This document shows positions 14,201-22,800 of a DNA stretch of 64,000 bases, one piece after another. Each line of letters opens with the position of its first letter. The first letter of the stretch is position 1. This DNA comes from Lytechinus pictus (lineage: Eukaryota > Echinodermata > Echinoidea > Temnopleuroida > Toxopneustidae), in assembly GCF_037042905.1 (NCBI RefSeq), contig NC_087257.1, forward strand, positions 28,790,001-28,854,000. Reading direction: 5' to 3'. Position numbers and translations under genes: made by a program. The notes below the pieces were generated by a model. It searched no databases. It saw only the letters and a list, made by a program, of their open reading frames with translations, and had not been told where the DNA came from.

Positions 14201-14661
14201 ATGATGAATAAGATGATGGTGGTGGTGGTGGTGATAATGATGATGATGATGACATATCTTTCCATATTTCAGTCAGTAATAAGTTTTTGTGTAGCTGTGC
14301 AAGCACCTTAATGAAATGAAATCCAATCTCATTATTGGAAAATAGTTTACTCTTTCTTTTTAAATGATTATAATTTATAAACAGTTACATGGCTCTCTCA
14401 TGCCAAAAAAATGTCACAATTTATCTTTTCCTAATCTCTCGTCTCCTTACAGACGTTTTCCGTATGAGCGCAGACTTCATCCACCAGTCACGAGAGAGAT
14501 CGTCCCAATACACCAATCAGCATGACCGTCACATGCTCCAGATTGAAGAAGTTCGTAGCCAATCACGGCAGGCCATGGAAACTGCTAGATCGAGTCTGAA
14601 TTCACCAAGATCATCTCTAGAGAAGCAACGCCACCTGACCCCTTCTCCTGCATCAAGATAG
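2203..14661 (+). CDS. LRRC46: LRRC46-like leucine-rich repeat protein, seven exons, 299 codons
   Basis: Exons: 2203-2293, 4704-4791, 6900-7008, 7818-7974, 8481-8550, 10570-10745, 14453-14661. All introns are GT..AG and the phases (1, 2, 0, 1, 2, 1) join to one open frame of 900 nt ending TAG. Residues 1-59 are charged and contain SLISKRNLP, matching the ALITKRNL box of vertebrate LRRC46. About residues 62-170 form four to five SDS22-type LRRs (THVRLDRENI, NLYLQQNSIEKIENL, FLTLAGNKI, LLDLSDNKI, FLDLRNNPC) closed by an LRR-cap (DYR..LLAALPNLKQLD). Then come an acidic run (DDDDEEEEE) and a basic/Ser-rich tail. LRRC46 is known from the sperm flagellum midpiece in mammals, so a ciliary/axonemal role is inferred here. 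An in-frame upstream ATG at 2122 could add 27 residues, but 2203 (AAAATGG context) is preferred. The last intron contains a LINE. The human homologue is similar in length. Confidence 0.9.
2294..4703 (+). other. LRRC46 intron 1
   Basis: 2.4 kb of AT-rich intron. It holds a 64-bp near-perfect hairpin at 3097-3160 and a short stretch resembling a tRNA B box (GGTTCGAGTCC near 3250), possibly a decayed SINE. Short open frames here have no supported product. Confidence 0.75.
3097..3160. repeat. Near-perfect 31-bp-arm hairpin
   Basis: Arms 3097-3127 and 3129-3160 pair around one base. The centre reads GGAATAAAGTTTATTCC and the flanks read CTGCTCGAAATTCGACGG against its complement, with a few mismatches. 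It lies in LRRC46 intron 1 and is probably the residue of a tiny foldback element. Confidence 0.8.
4704..4791 (+). CDS. LRRC46: LRRC46 exon 2
   Basis: Acceptor TTTATGCAG| and donor ACT|GTGAGT. Encodes RRPPSHISMSLISKRNLPES and onward to GDE, the conserved box before the first LRR. Phase 1 in, phase 2 out. Confidence 0.85.
5107..5251. repeat. (GGT/GAT)n microsatellite, left part
   Basis: Imperfect GGT/GAT trinucleotide tract directly abutting the left end of the TIR element at 5252. The same repeat type resumes at the other end of the element (6576 onward), so the element probably inserted into one microsatellite. Confidence 0.85.
5252..6575. mobile_element. 1324-bp non-autonomous TIR element with six copies of GTTACGTATGGGAC
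   Basis: Perfect 15-bp terminal inverted repeats: GGGCAAGTCCAAGAA (5252-5266) and its complement (6561-6575). Both are flanked by GGTA (5248-5251, 6576-6579), a candidate 4-bp target duplication. The flanks are microsatellite, so this duplication is weak evidence. Inside, the 14-mer GTTACGTATGGGAC occurs six times: + strand at 5276, 5444, 5639 and 6217, and reversed at 6049 and 6382. No transposase frame is visible. The 14-mers may be transposase-binding or other functional sites (inference). Confidence 0.75.
6576..6712. repeat. (GGT/GAT)n microsatellite, right part
   Basis: Continuation of the trinucleotide tract interrupted by the 5252-6575 element. Confidence 0.85.
6900..7008 (+). CDS. 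LRRC46: LRRC46 exon 3
   Basis: The acceptor is CTTTGTCAG|T. It gives CT+T and then ATT GCA GGT TTG ATG, which keeps frame. The alternative AG 8 bases downstream (TTGCAG|GT) would break it. Encodes the first LRR (LMKLTHVRLDRENITEID) and ends CAG|GTTCGT in phase 0. Confidence 0.85.
7026..7170. mobile_element. Small MITE just inside LRRC46 intron 3
   Basis: Contains a perfect 14-bp inverted repeat, GATTATGGTAACTT (7055-7068) and its complement (7148-7161), with GGCCAGGTCC- and GGCTCCTG-like ends. It starts about 17 bp after the splice donor. The outer limits are approximate. Confidence 0.5.
7171..7817 (+). other. LRRC46 intron 3, remainder
   Basis: AT-rich with short C runs (about 7385-7395). 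No further exon or repeat family was recognised. Confidence 0.6.
7818..7974 (+). CDS. LRRC46: LRRC46 exon 4
   Basis: Acceptor CTATTTCAG| and donor GAAG|GTATTA. Encodes two and a half LRRs (NSIEKIENLECL, LTLAGNKI, LLDLSDNKITDL). Phase 0 in, phase 1 out. Confidence 0.92.
7990..8255. repeat. (GAT)n/(GGT)n microsatellite in LRRC46 intron 4
   Basis: About 265 bp of imperfect GAT/GGT/GAA trinucleotides starting 15 bp after the exon 4 donor. It produces long repetitive open frames on both strands that are not genes. Confidence 0.95.
8481..8550 (+). CDS. LRRC46: LRRC46 exon 5
   Basis: Acceptor TTTCAATCAG| and donor TATAG|GTGAGT. Encodes DELPKSLVFLDLRNNPCTAL and then PDY, the last full LRR before the cap. 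Phase 1 in, phase 2 out. Confidence 0.92.
8709..8770 (-). repeat. Retroelement 3' tail with (ATT)n, minus strand
   Basis: Read on the minus strand, AAGCGCTACATAAAAGCAG is followed by (ATT)5. This GCGCTNNATAAA...(ATT)n arrangement is the 3' end of many truncated LINEs/SINEs; a second case in this window is at 58140-58341. Confidence 0.45.
9500..9605 (-). repeat. Decayed tRNA-SINE fragment
   Basis: GATAAATTTCTTTCTGAAAG followed by GGTAAGATTTGAACTGACAA parallels the better preserved minus-strand SINE at 39745-39965 (GGATAAATTTCTTGCTGAAG ... GGGATTTGAACCCACGACCC). Confidence 0.4.
9751..10406. mobile_element. TIR element with three 157-bp tandem repeats
   Basis: The left end TTTGTCTCGCCCAC (9751-9764) and right end GTGGGCGAGACACAAAA (10390-10406) form an inverted repeat with an 11-bp perfect core. 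Between them lie three tandem copies of a 157-bp unit beginning TGACAC at about 9821, 9978 and 10135, sharing CAACCGTAAGT, CAAACTTGGATG and GAGGTCACATGGT. No coding frame. It lies in LRRC46 intron 5, about 165 bp before exon 6. Confidence 0.8.
10570..10745 (+). CDS. LRRC46: LRRC46 exon 6
   Basis: Acceptor AACTTGCAG|; encodes the LRR cap (TRLLAALPNLKQLDNELLTK) and an acidic run (DDDDEEEEE). It ends GATG|GTGAGT (phase 1), which joins AC-GTT-TTC of exon 7 in frame. If the donor is not used, translation stays open into the retrotransposon frame until 12448. Confidence 0.9.
10762..13136 (+). pseudogene. Retrotransposon ORF2 fragment: endonuclease C terminus and reverse transcriptase, one frameshift
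   Basis: Open to 12448, then continuing in another frame from 12435 to 13136. The first part shows the apurinic-endonuclease end (PGIGKSDHDSVQF; SDH at 10943-10951). The RT blocks follow: NKPPGPDGISP, ENYRPISLCSVP, QHGFLPKRSS, FLDWSKAFDKVNH, SGVPQGSVIGP and the catalytic YADD (12302-12313), then NSSKCK. The frame breaks at about 12428-12434, right after KCK, by an apparent single-base change. The second part is the thumb/C-terminal region (SYKYLGLKL, AIEGVQRRFTRFC). The first half of the endonuclease is missing. The element is dead as it stands, but the long open frames suggest a recent insertion. I assign it to the CR1/L2/jockey group from the motifs; the clade is not resolved. Confidence 0.88.
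13894..13965. other. Hairpin in the retrotransposon 3' UTR
   Basis: Perfect 12-bp stem: CACCAGCCAATG (13894-13905) with CATTGGCTGGTG (13954-13965), loop ~48 nt, about 65-90 bp before the AATAAA tail. The position suggests a 3' structure recognised by the element's reverse transcriptase (inference). Confidence 0.75.
14058..14252. repeat. (GAT)n microsatellite following the retrotransposon tail
   Basis: GAT/GGT trinucleotide tract, probably the original intron sequence into which the LINE inserted. It yields spurious repetitive open frames on both strands. Confidence 0.9.
14453..14661 (+). CDS. LRRC46: LRRC46 exon 7 (terminal coding exon)
   Basis: Acceptor GTCTCCTTACAG|ACG. Encodes a charged, probably helical tail (MSADFIHQSRERSSQ, HDRHMLQIEEVRSQSRQAM) followed by a Ser/Pro-rich end (SPRSSLEKQRHL) and TAG at 14659-14661. 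Confidence 0.88.
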
Positions 14662-14945
14662 GGATTTTATGATAGGGATTGTAGATATATCAGAGATTAT
14701 TATGTTTGAAAGTCTTTCTCTGTTTTGTTTTGTTTTTAATTTGCTACATGTATATTGTTCTTTTGGTTCACAATTTTTTGGTTCTCAAACTTTGATATTA
14801 TCTCCATTATTATGTAAAGATGCTCCATGTCACTCTAATGGCTCCAGCATATATCGTATTGAGTAATGGAGTTCTCTTTGATAATTAAACAGTTGAAGCA
14901 ATGAAATTTTTCCTGTTTACTTTTCTGCAACGACTAAATGGGACC

Positions 14946-14951
14946 AATAAA
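14946..14951 (+). terminator. Candidate polyadenylation signal of LRRC46
   Basis: AATAAA 285 bp after the stop codon, the first good match downstream on the + strand. Cleavage site not determined. Confidence 0.45.
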
Positions 14952-15393
14952 GGGAGTTCTAAAACATACTTGAGGAAGTTCAGGACTCATCTGGTTATCT
15001 TTGGTTCAAGCCACACCTTAAGTCATGTCTTACAGATTGTTTATTTTGTTTTATTTTGATTTCAAACTTCACTATATCAGAAATTGTACAGGAACAATAA
15101 GTCATATTATTCACCACCTTAACTGTATTTTGTTACAATCTCTGTTCCAGGCTACTAGTATCGGAACAGCACATAAAATGCTATAAGCTGCACAGCGTGG
15201 GGTCATATCAATTCTTTCACACTTTTTTTCAGTTTGCTATTAGCAACTCTTTTCATTCTGGGTTTTCAGATATTACAAACTGATTCCTAACTTTGGCTAT
15301 TTTTTGTAAATCCTTCAACAAAAGTGAGTATGATGTAACACCGTAATATGATGGAGGCATAAATTTCATCTGCCAACAGTAGAGAATCCATCT
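14952..15393. other. Intergenic, no gene seen
   Basis: AT-rich sequence after LRRC46 with no recognisable coding frame or repeat family. Confidence 0.5.
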
Positions 15394-15802
15394 AAAGCCC
15401 AGCGCTCACTATGCGATTCATTGCGATCGGAATTTCAAAGAAATTGTAATAATATTTAATGTGAAGATAGCAACCAATAAAATCTTAGCAATCTGAGATC
15501 AGAATAGTGGTAGGACTACTGAAATCAAAATTCATTCTAGTTCAAGCCTCCCTGAATTAATAAAAACAAATTCAATTCCAAATCGTAATGATGTCTTCAT
15601 CGGGTGCGACTTGAAGCCGATATGGACTTTACTCTGACCACATGGCTTGTCGCAAGTAGAATTATGATTTTATTTGTATTCCTAACATTATTCCGAACTT
15701 CAAAGAAAATAAATTGCTTGTTGGAATTTTCAAATTTGATGCAAAATGCGATTTATTTTAAAAATTGCGTCCTATCTGATCGCATAGTGTGCACTTGGCT
15801 TA
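15394..15802. mobile_element. MITE with imperfect terminal inverted repeats
   Basis: The left end AAAGCCCAGCGCTCACTATGCG pairs imperfectly with the right end CGCATAGTGTGCACTTGGCTT. About 400 bp, no coding content. Similar wording (CTGCACACCCTACGACT) recurs at about 16007-16024, perhaps a second fragment. Confidence 0.6.
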
Positions 15803-16058
15803 ATTCTTTATGAATTTATGTAAATAACATGTATATACAAAGAGTGTAAATACTTCTATGATGTTTGTTTGTGCTTCAGACTTTATTCGATAAAGTTCAC
15901 ATTGTAAATAATTATTTATTACAAGCCTCCAGTTTGGGTAATTGATGTTTGTCTGGAGAAAAATGTATTCATCACCTTGATAATGGGACTACAGGTACCT
16001 TAAGACCACTGCACACCCTACGACTGGACTGCGACTAAATTTTGGAATAAAACGTTAA

Positions 16059-16262
16059 AGGGGAATCCAGCCTTGGCCATAAAATGTTGTGTTGGGAAGG
16101 AGAAAAATTAATTAAAACAGAATGGTGAAAGTTTGAAAGAAATCTGACAAGCAATAAGAAAGTTATAGCTGTTTTAAAATTGAGATCACTAATACTATGT
16201 AGATTTCAAATTGGCAACTGGGTAAGTAAAATATGACAAGAGGCAAGGACAACTTTCCCATA
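16059..16262 (+). mobile_element. Half copy of a TTAA-flanked foldback MITE (family 2)
   Basis: Preceded by TTAA (16055-16058) and starting AGGGGAATCCAGCCTTGGCC. It matches, arm for arm, the right half (reversed) of the full copy at 38485-39076 (shared GAAAGTTTGAAAGAAATCTG and AAATTGGCAACTGGGTAAGT). Confidence 0.75.
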
Positions 16263-16630
16263 GGCCATGAACTTTATTATCAGTAGCTGTAGAATAGTTG
16301 GTATGGAATAATAGAAAGTGGTCTCATATTGTCTTAATTCCGTCCATGCATTTGCTAGATACATATATCTTTTGGCATTCCATCTATGTAATTTGGAGAC
16401 CTTCTGGTAATAAAATTAAAATGCCACATATCGATAACCATAGTCTCTTCAACATCCATAATTTTTTGGGGAGAACTTCCTGCATAGAGTGTGCACACAC
16501 ACTGCACACATAGGCCTGTCTTTTGAACCCCGGTTGGACTTAAACCATGGTCTAACTAAGTCTGGGCAAAAATTATGAGAAGATTGAATTAATGAGAATC
16601 TGTTTACATTGTAATTCTTGTTGTATTTAC

Positions 16631-16771
16631 TGGGCCCTGTTGCATGAAAGTTACTTCGCCATCCAATGGTATCTTTCCTGAAATCCTTGATTCTGATTGG
16701 CTAATTAGCATTGTTACCATGGTAGTTACCATTGAATCGCAAAGTTACACTTTCATGCAACGGGACCCTGG
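16631..16771. mobile_element. Short MITE, ends GGGCCCTGTTGCATGAAAG / CTTTCATGCAACGGGACCC
   Basis: About 140 bp with ~20-bp imperfect terminal inverted repeats, and an inner TTACCATGGTAG palindrome near 16714. Non-coding. Confidence 0.7.
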
Positions 16772-17700
16772 GACCCTTCCCATGTTTTGATGGTAAAAAA
16801 ACTATTGTATTTATTATTTCATTTTTTAATGCTTTGAGTAAGGAGAACTCGTAAACTTACTCACTTTTCAGCATTCAATTAACAAAGATGTGGCAGATCT
16901 ATGAAGTTCATGAAGTTGTGCTTGATTTTACCAATGACTGGAACATTCCTTTGTTCAATGGCATACTTTAAATTTCCCTGCTGTTTTTAAACAAAGTGGG
17001 ATTGACTCTGTTTAAACACTTCAAATTTTGACAATTAGAAAGGTTTGCTTTCAAAAGCTTGTTAACAACCACAAATTCTATCTACCAAGATATGTAAATA
17101 TAGCCTGTGGGAATTAAGAGTATAATTTTGTAACCAAGAACATGTCCTAGTCATTTGTAAAGTTATGCTTAAAGTAAAGAACAGCAATGTTTAACAGACC
17201 GCTAATAATCTTTTTAAGGACAACAGACGCCAATGCCATACTCATAATGCCATTCATGCAGGCAGCCAGCATTTGTATTTCCATTTTCTCTCTGCCATTA
17301 TTGTACTTATAACTGCCAATAGTGAATCCTTTCCGTCCATATTTATATTCTTAATGAAATAAATCAAATATTTTATATCTTGTCTTTTGAAATGACTAGA
17401 GTTTCATTGATTCTGCATCAGGTAAGTCACATTTCAATGATCAAAATGACTTAATGAAGTGGGGCTGTATTAACCGATTGTGATGAGTGACATGTTCTGT
17501 TAAATCACTTTACTTTGGAGGGAATAGATATTTAATATATTGATGGCTTTATTTCATGGAATATTTAATACCAGACATATTGCACTATTGCCCTCATCTT
17601 TGATTCATGCAATATTCACCATAACGCTTGAATATCAATGGTATCCTATCCTGAGCCATCCAGTATAATATAAATATCATTTCGTGCAACCCCTACTCGG
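16772..17700. other. Intergenic, no gene seen
   Basis: AT-rich sequence, no coding frame with recognisable domains and no clear repeat structure. Confidence 0.5.
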
Positions 17701-17710
17701 ATATTTATAT

Positions 17711-17852
17711 AATATTGACTGGCCTTGAGGGGAACATCAAATATATTGCCAGCAAAAGAATCATATTGCCCGAGTCTTTAGACAAGGGCAATATGGGTCT
17801 TTTAAGGGCAATATATTTGATGTTCCCCGAAAGAAGAGCCAGTCAATATTTT
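17711..17852. repeat. Inverted repeat with ~40-bp arms
   Basis: The left arm (AATATTGACTGGCC...GGGGAACATCAAATATATTG, about 17711-17750) is complementary to 17803-17850 (CAATATATTTGATGTTCCCC...GCCAGTCAATATT). It may be the core of a longer MITE, since ~17620-18230 carries further partial repeats (GAGACC-GGGAAAATACAA at about 18086 and 18150). Confidence 0.7.
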
Positions 17853-18411
17853 TATTATCATCCAAATCAGATATCTAGAGCAAAAATCATGATAATGGGG
17901 ATATTTCTTTTAAAAATAAAGTTCTATTGTGTCATGTTAATATCGGTAAAGGCTCTGCACTTTACCATTATGACGTACTTGCAAGCGCTCGGATCCAGCG
18001 TTGTCTTTATTATGACGTATATTGTTGGTGCGCGGTTCCTTATGAAGCGTATCTTTTTATACGCATCCACAAATGCCCGGATGTGAGACCAGGGAAAATA
18101 CAAAGGTATATTTTGCGTCGTCTCTGCATGCAAAGTAGATACATGCATTGAGACCGAGGAAAATACAAACAATATACCTACCCTTCCCGATATTAAGAAA
18201 ATGTAGGGCAATACGGTTTTGTAAATGACCAGCTCAGATGTCTGATACGGGTGATATTATTTAATAGATTGTCATCAAATCTTCAATGGTCATTCTATAA
18301 ACAAGTTCATTTGGTCATGAATTAAGGTAAGCTTGGTTGTCTTTATTCCTATTCTAAAGAAAAAGGGGGTAATTGAGTAATTTAGATACAAATACAACCT
18401 CAAAAATGAAA

Positions 18412-18945
18412 TGGACCTGGTGGATGTTTCATAACGCTGTTCGTAATTTACATACAACTTTACAAACGACTGCCGATCCTTTCTTAGGAGCTAAATCCAT
18501 ACCAATGATAATTGGCGGCAAGAATTTACCTCAAGGATCACCATTCGTAAAGTCGCTCATAATTTGAAAACAGGTGGGTGTTTCATAAAGCTGTTCATAA
18601 GTTAAGAACAACGACTGGTGAACCTTATGCGCTAAACCATCGCCAATGAACATTTTGGTGTATACCATTTACCACAAGACAGGATCACTTAAAGTTCGCT
18701 CATAATTCAAGAACAGCTTTCTGAAACACCCACCTGATAGTTGTTTTCTAAAGCTGTTTGTAAGTTAAAGGACATGTTCCCGGGGGGAGGAAGCTGTTTA
18801 GTAGATATTAACTTTAAGAACGACTGGTGATTTATTTCTTGTGGTAAATGATATTCACCATTAAATGTTCATTGGTGATTTAGAGCGCAAGAAAGGTTCA
18901 CCAGTCGCTGTTAACTTACGAACTGCTTAATGAAACGACCCACTG
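18412..18945. mobile_element. Cluster of three TTTCATAAAGCTGTTCGTAAG-type MITEs
   Basis: A half copy (18412-18560), a full copy (18571-18736, ends GGTGGGTGTTTCATAAAGC and GAAACACCCACC) and a diverged copy (about 18745-18945). Same family as 37750-37930 and 41177-41349. Each full copy is an inverted repeat with ~80-bp arms containing AAGAACGACTGGTGA-like words. Confidence 0.8.
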
Positions 18946-18984
18946 ATTGAACCCTAAAATACAATGGATGGCATTCTGATAGAC

Positions 18985-19230
18985 ATGGCATGGTGGCTCT
19001 GTGGTAGAGCAACCGTCTCATGAGCGGGAGGTCGTGGGTTTGATCCCGGCAGAGTAATTTCAAAGACTTTAAAACTGGGACCTTATACCTCCTGTCAGGC
19101 GCTCAATGTATGAGAATGGAGAAGGGTAGTAATTACATATTATGTAATGCAGGGCCCGCTGTAAGAACAGATTACAGCTGATGGTGGGTACCCTAGGTAA
19201 ATAAGAGGTACTTGTATTAATTAATATCCT
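18985..19230 (+). mobile_element. tRNA-derived SINE
   Basis: The head looks like a tRNA: A-box-like TGGCTCTGTGGTAGAGC (18993-19009), anticodon-arm-like CCGTCTCATGAGCGGG, and B-box-like GTGGGTTTGATCCC (19034-19047). It is followed by an unrelated body (CTGTCAGGCGCTCAATGTATG). There is no folded acceptor stem at the 3' side, so it is not a functional tRNA gene. 3' end approximate. Confidence 0.65.
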
Positions 19231-19523
19231 TATTGTAGTTAATTCTGGATTAAGTTAGACCACATTATATAAAGTGCCAGTCATCAACTCGTTCACCAAT
19301 TATAAATTATTCTCATCCTGCTGTAAAAAATGTCAAAAATTAATGAGTCCTAAAATGGGGAAAAAAAAGAAAATACCCCCAAAATATAATTAATTTTTAA
19401 GAATTTATTGATACAGCATAACTGCCATGAAAATGGAAGAATTATTATAAAGCTTAGCATTCCATAGAAGTATGGTTTAAACTTTAGTTTAGGCTAGGTT
19501 CAAGACTTATCAGAAGACCACCT

Positions 19524-19815
19524 AATTCTGAAGTCAGGTTTACCATGGTCTAACTCTGTGCTAAATTCATGGGAAGCCAAGTGTCAAAATTATTAAGTTG
19601 TATGTTTCTTATTATCACTGCTCTTTCCTGATTCATCGATGGTGAAGACAATCATTTATTTATACTTCCTACACAATTATGAATGATTTGAGAGCCAAAT
19701 GAGCTGAAATATGATTGTTGATATCTCTACTGTTAGTGATTTATGTAACAATTGGCTATCCATACTTAAACCACAACATTCAACCTGAGTTTAAGTTAAA
19801 CCCGAATTCAGAGTA
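19524..19815. mobile_element. ~290-bp MITE, copy 1 (ends ATTCTGAAGTCAGGTTTA)
   Basis: Very similar along its length to 33028-33331 (shared ACCATGGTCTAACTCTGTGC, ATGAATGATTTGAGAGCC, ACAATTGGCTATCCATAC). Ends are imperfect inverted repeats (CTGAAGTCAGGTTTA / TTAAACCCGAATTCAG). Confidence 0.8.
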
Positions 19816-22800
19816 CTATCCAATGTGTCCAGCCCCCTTCCGTCAAAGATGCAAGTGATAGTGAGCATTCCATTTCAAGAAAAGAAATAAAACACAGTTA
19901 AACCAGGTTTCAAGAATCATAACCATTTTTTATTATCTTTTTATACCCCAAACATAATAATAACTAGATGAAGAAAGTTTTATATATATATATTTATAAT
20001 GTACACCTTTTCTAAATGAAGCAAAGGAAATTGATATAAAACAATCTCCTGCACATGTTTTCATTACATACATGTACATGATAGAAATTCAATTATACAT
20101 ATGCACGAAAATGAGAGAATTTAAATAAAAAATTTATGTCATTAAATCTTTCATATAGAGCAACTCATAATACAAGGACATATCTATGGTTAGTAAATTC
20201 TTTACAAAAACGTGAGGTTAAATAAACAGTAAGGATTTGATACACAACAATTTACAAAGATTTCTAATTTCTCATATTTTTTGGTACAAAATATTTTTCA
20301 TCATAAATTTCTCAGTATTGCAACTCATTCCTCACAACGAATGACCTTACAAAAAATATAATTGAACAGTAAAAAATACAAAGGCGTACACAATTGCTAC
20401 ATACAAACATGATCCAAAATGGATCTGGGTTAATAGTATTTTCTAATTTTATTTCTGTGTATCCATATTTGATAAATTAGTAGAACATTATTCACCCTCC
20501 AAGGGCTGAGAAATTACCTCAAACGAAATCAGAAAAATAACAAAGACAAAATTACTGGTATAATATGGTTCATTATTCCTTGCGTTGAAGGACTTTATGA
20601 TAGTGCCATTAAAACTCTTGTCTCTTCGCAAGACCAAATGATATATAATACTTCATCATCTATGGATTATCAGAGTTATATTGGGTCTGAATATCTGCAT
20701 ATTGAAAATTAGGAACAATTACCAGGAAATTAATAAAAACCTCTTACTTTTAGAGGTGAATTTAGGACTTTCATGCAACAACTTACTGTAAGTCGTCAGA
20801 AACTATACATTACTGCTCAAGTCTATTTGTTACTTAATTCATAAGGCTATTCGTATTCTGTGTCCATACACATATTTGCCTTATTACAAAGTAATATCAT
20901 ATTCTTGCAGTAGAATTATTATTATAATTATTGATCTATAATAAAAAAGACATATTATACAGTGACTCACAAACAGGTGTTGGAATGATTTTAAGATCTT
21001 GCTCATAGCCAGTTGAATGCTTGTCACCAAATTAAATAGATGGGCCTATATGCTTTCTGGTACCTCTAAATCCTCACGTTTTATGTTGGGGTTTTCCATT
21101 TTGCACATAACATACAAAGTATCCTGGGCTGAAGGAGAACTGAATATATATATTTTTAAGTAGGACTTTAATTTTGGGGTAAAATACAACTAACTATTAA
21201 TTGTGAAAGGCCTGTACTTCAATTATATACATGGAAAGTTAAATAAATCACAAAGTCATTGACCTTGCATGCTAAATGGCCTTGTACTGTGCTTGGAAGA
21301 TAAACCCTATAATATAATAATCTGAAATTTGGATAATAATCTATATTAGAAAAAGACAGAAAGGGGGAGCTACAAGTAAAAATGAAATAAAAAATATCAC
21401 AAAAATTGAGAAAAAAATGTGTGCACTACATTACATGTATCTCATAATGTTACAATTACAAACATTATTATGCAACATGCTATTCCTTCCAAAAAGGAAC
21501 ATTAATATACTAAATATTTTCTTAGAAAAAATACAATCATAAAAAATTCAATCTTTTTAATTTTTTTTAATTCTTCAAATGATGGAGAATAGCATAAAGC
21601 AAGGGCCTCGTCTTACAAAGAGTTATGATTAATCTGATCAAGCGCAACTATGGAAAGCCAGCAACGTCAACATCTAAAATACATGTCTGTTCAAAATATT
21701 TTCTAGAAATGACGTATGTTCATACATTAACTGTTTTCTTGACAATTCACTATGGTTCTCTTTGTTTTCAAAGGACATTGAGCAAAATTCCTAAAGAAAA
21801 AAATATGATATTGATGGATTTCCATATACCTGGGATTGATTGGATCAATAGTAATTCTTTGTAAGACAGGGACCAGATCACAGACTTTGACTGATCTGAG
21901 AATCACTCACAAAATGATTCAATATCATATCTACACATTGTCATACAAACTCACTGATACAAGAAAAAAAATATTAAGAAATTGATGGAAAGCCCAGGTT
22001 TTCTTCCTATGCTTTTTATGTTTTTCTTACTTTTCATCTCAAATCTTTCCAACACTGCTATATTCACTTTCTTTAGTAATTTTACAAAGAGATGACTTAT
22101 AAAATATAAAGAATTATGCATCTCTTTGTATATAAAGCTGTGATATACATGTAGCACCCCTAAAATATCAAAACGATATTCAAACGATTGGCCACAACTT
22201 TTATGTGCATCCCAAAATCACTTCACACAAAGTGATCTTGAATATCTTTATAAGGGGGGGGGAGGTACTTTGATATTCTTCAAATATACTCCACGGGCAT
22301 TTGAAATATCACATTCAGGGCTAAAGTCTCTCATTCACCGAGTGCAAATCTCATGCCCATTTGGACCTTTTTTGCAATACTTTGTTTTTTATGAATTTCT
22401 ATTGATCACACTTCTTTGGATGCACCCAGATTGAGGTTTAACACTCAAAGTTTGGGGTCTATTTTGTGATGTGGCATCAAGGTTTAATTACTCATAAAAA
22501 AATCCATCAAGTTTTGTTTTATTGATGGCTGCCTTCTCTTTTTATCTTTATTTGATAAATGACTTTCTGTGTACAAAGCTATCCACATATATATGATGCA
22601 CCACTATCATCTAAGCGCCATCTCAAGCTGAATAGATGTTGGAACATAATGGTGTGAGCTGTATTGTTCATTTGCATTAATCATGCAAGCTTCATTCAAA
22701 ATGAGATTTGGATGTTACAGCATAATGAGGTTTGTACACTGTACTATAGCTACCTTTTTGCCAAAATCCTGTTTCTTACATTAAAGTCTTTACCTATTAC

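Noticed and set aside
13966-14311. Ile/Thr- and Met-rich open frames
   Set aside because: Artefacts of the GAT microsatellite following the LINE tail.
17715-18211. Overlapping frames of 74-123 codons on both strands
   Set aside because: They lie over an inverted-repeat region and show no recognisable domain or consistent codon use.
18985-19060. tRNA gene with CAT anticodon
   Set aside because: Box A and B are recognisable, but no acceptor stem closes and a SINE body follows directly.
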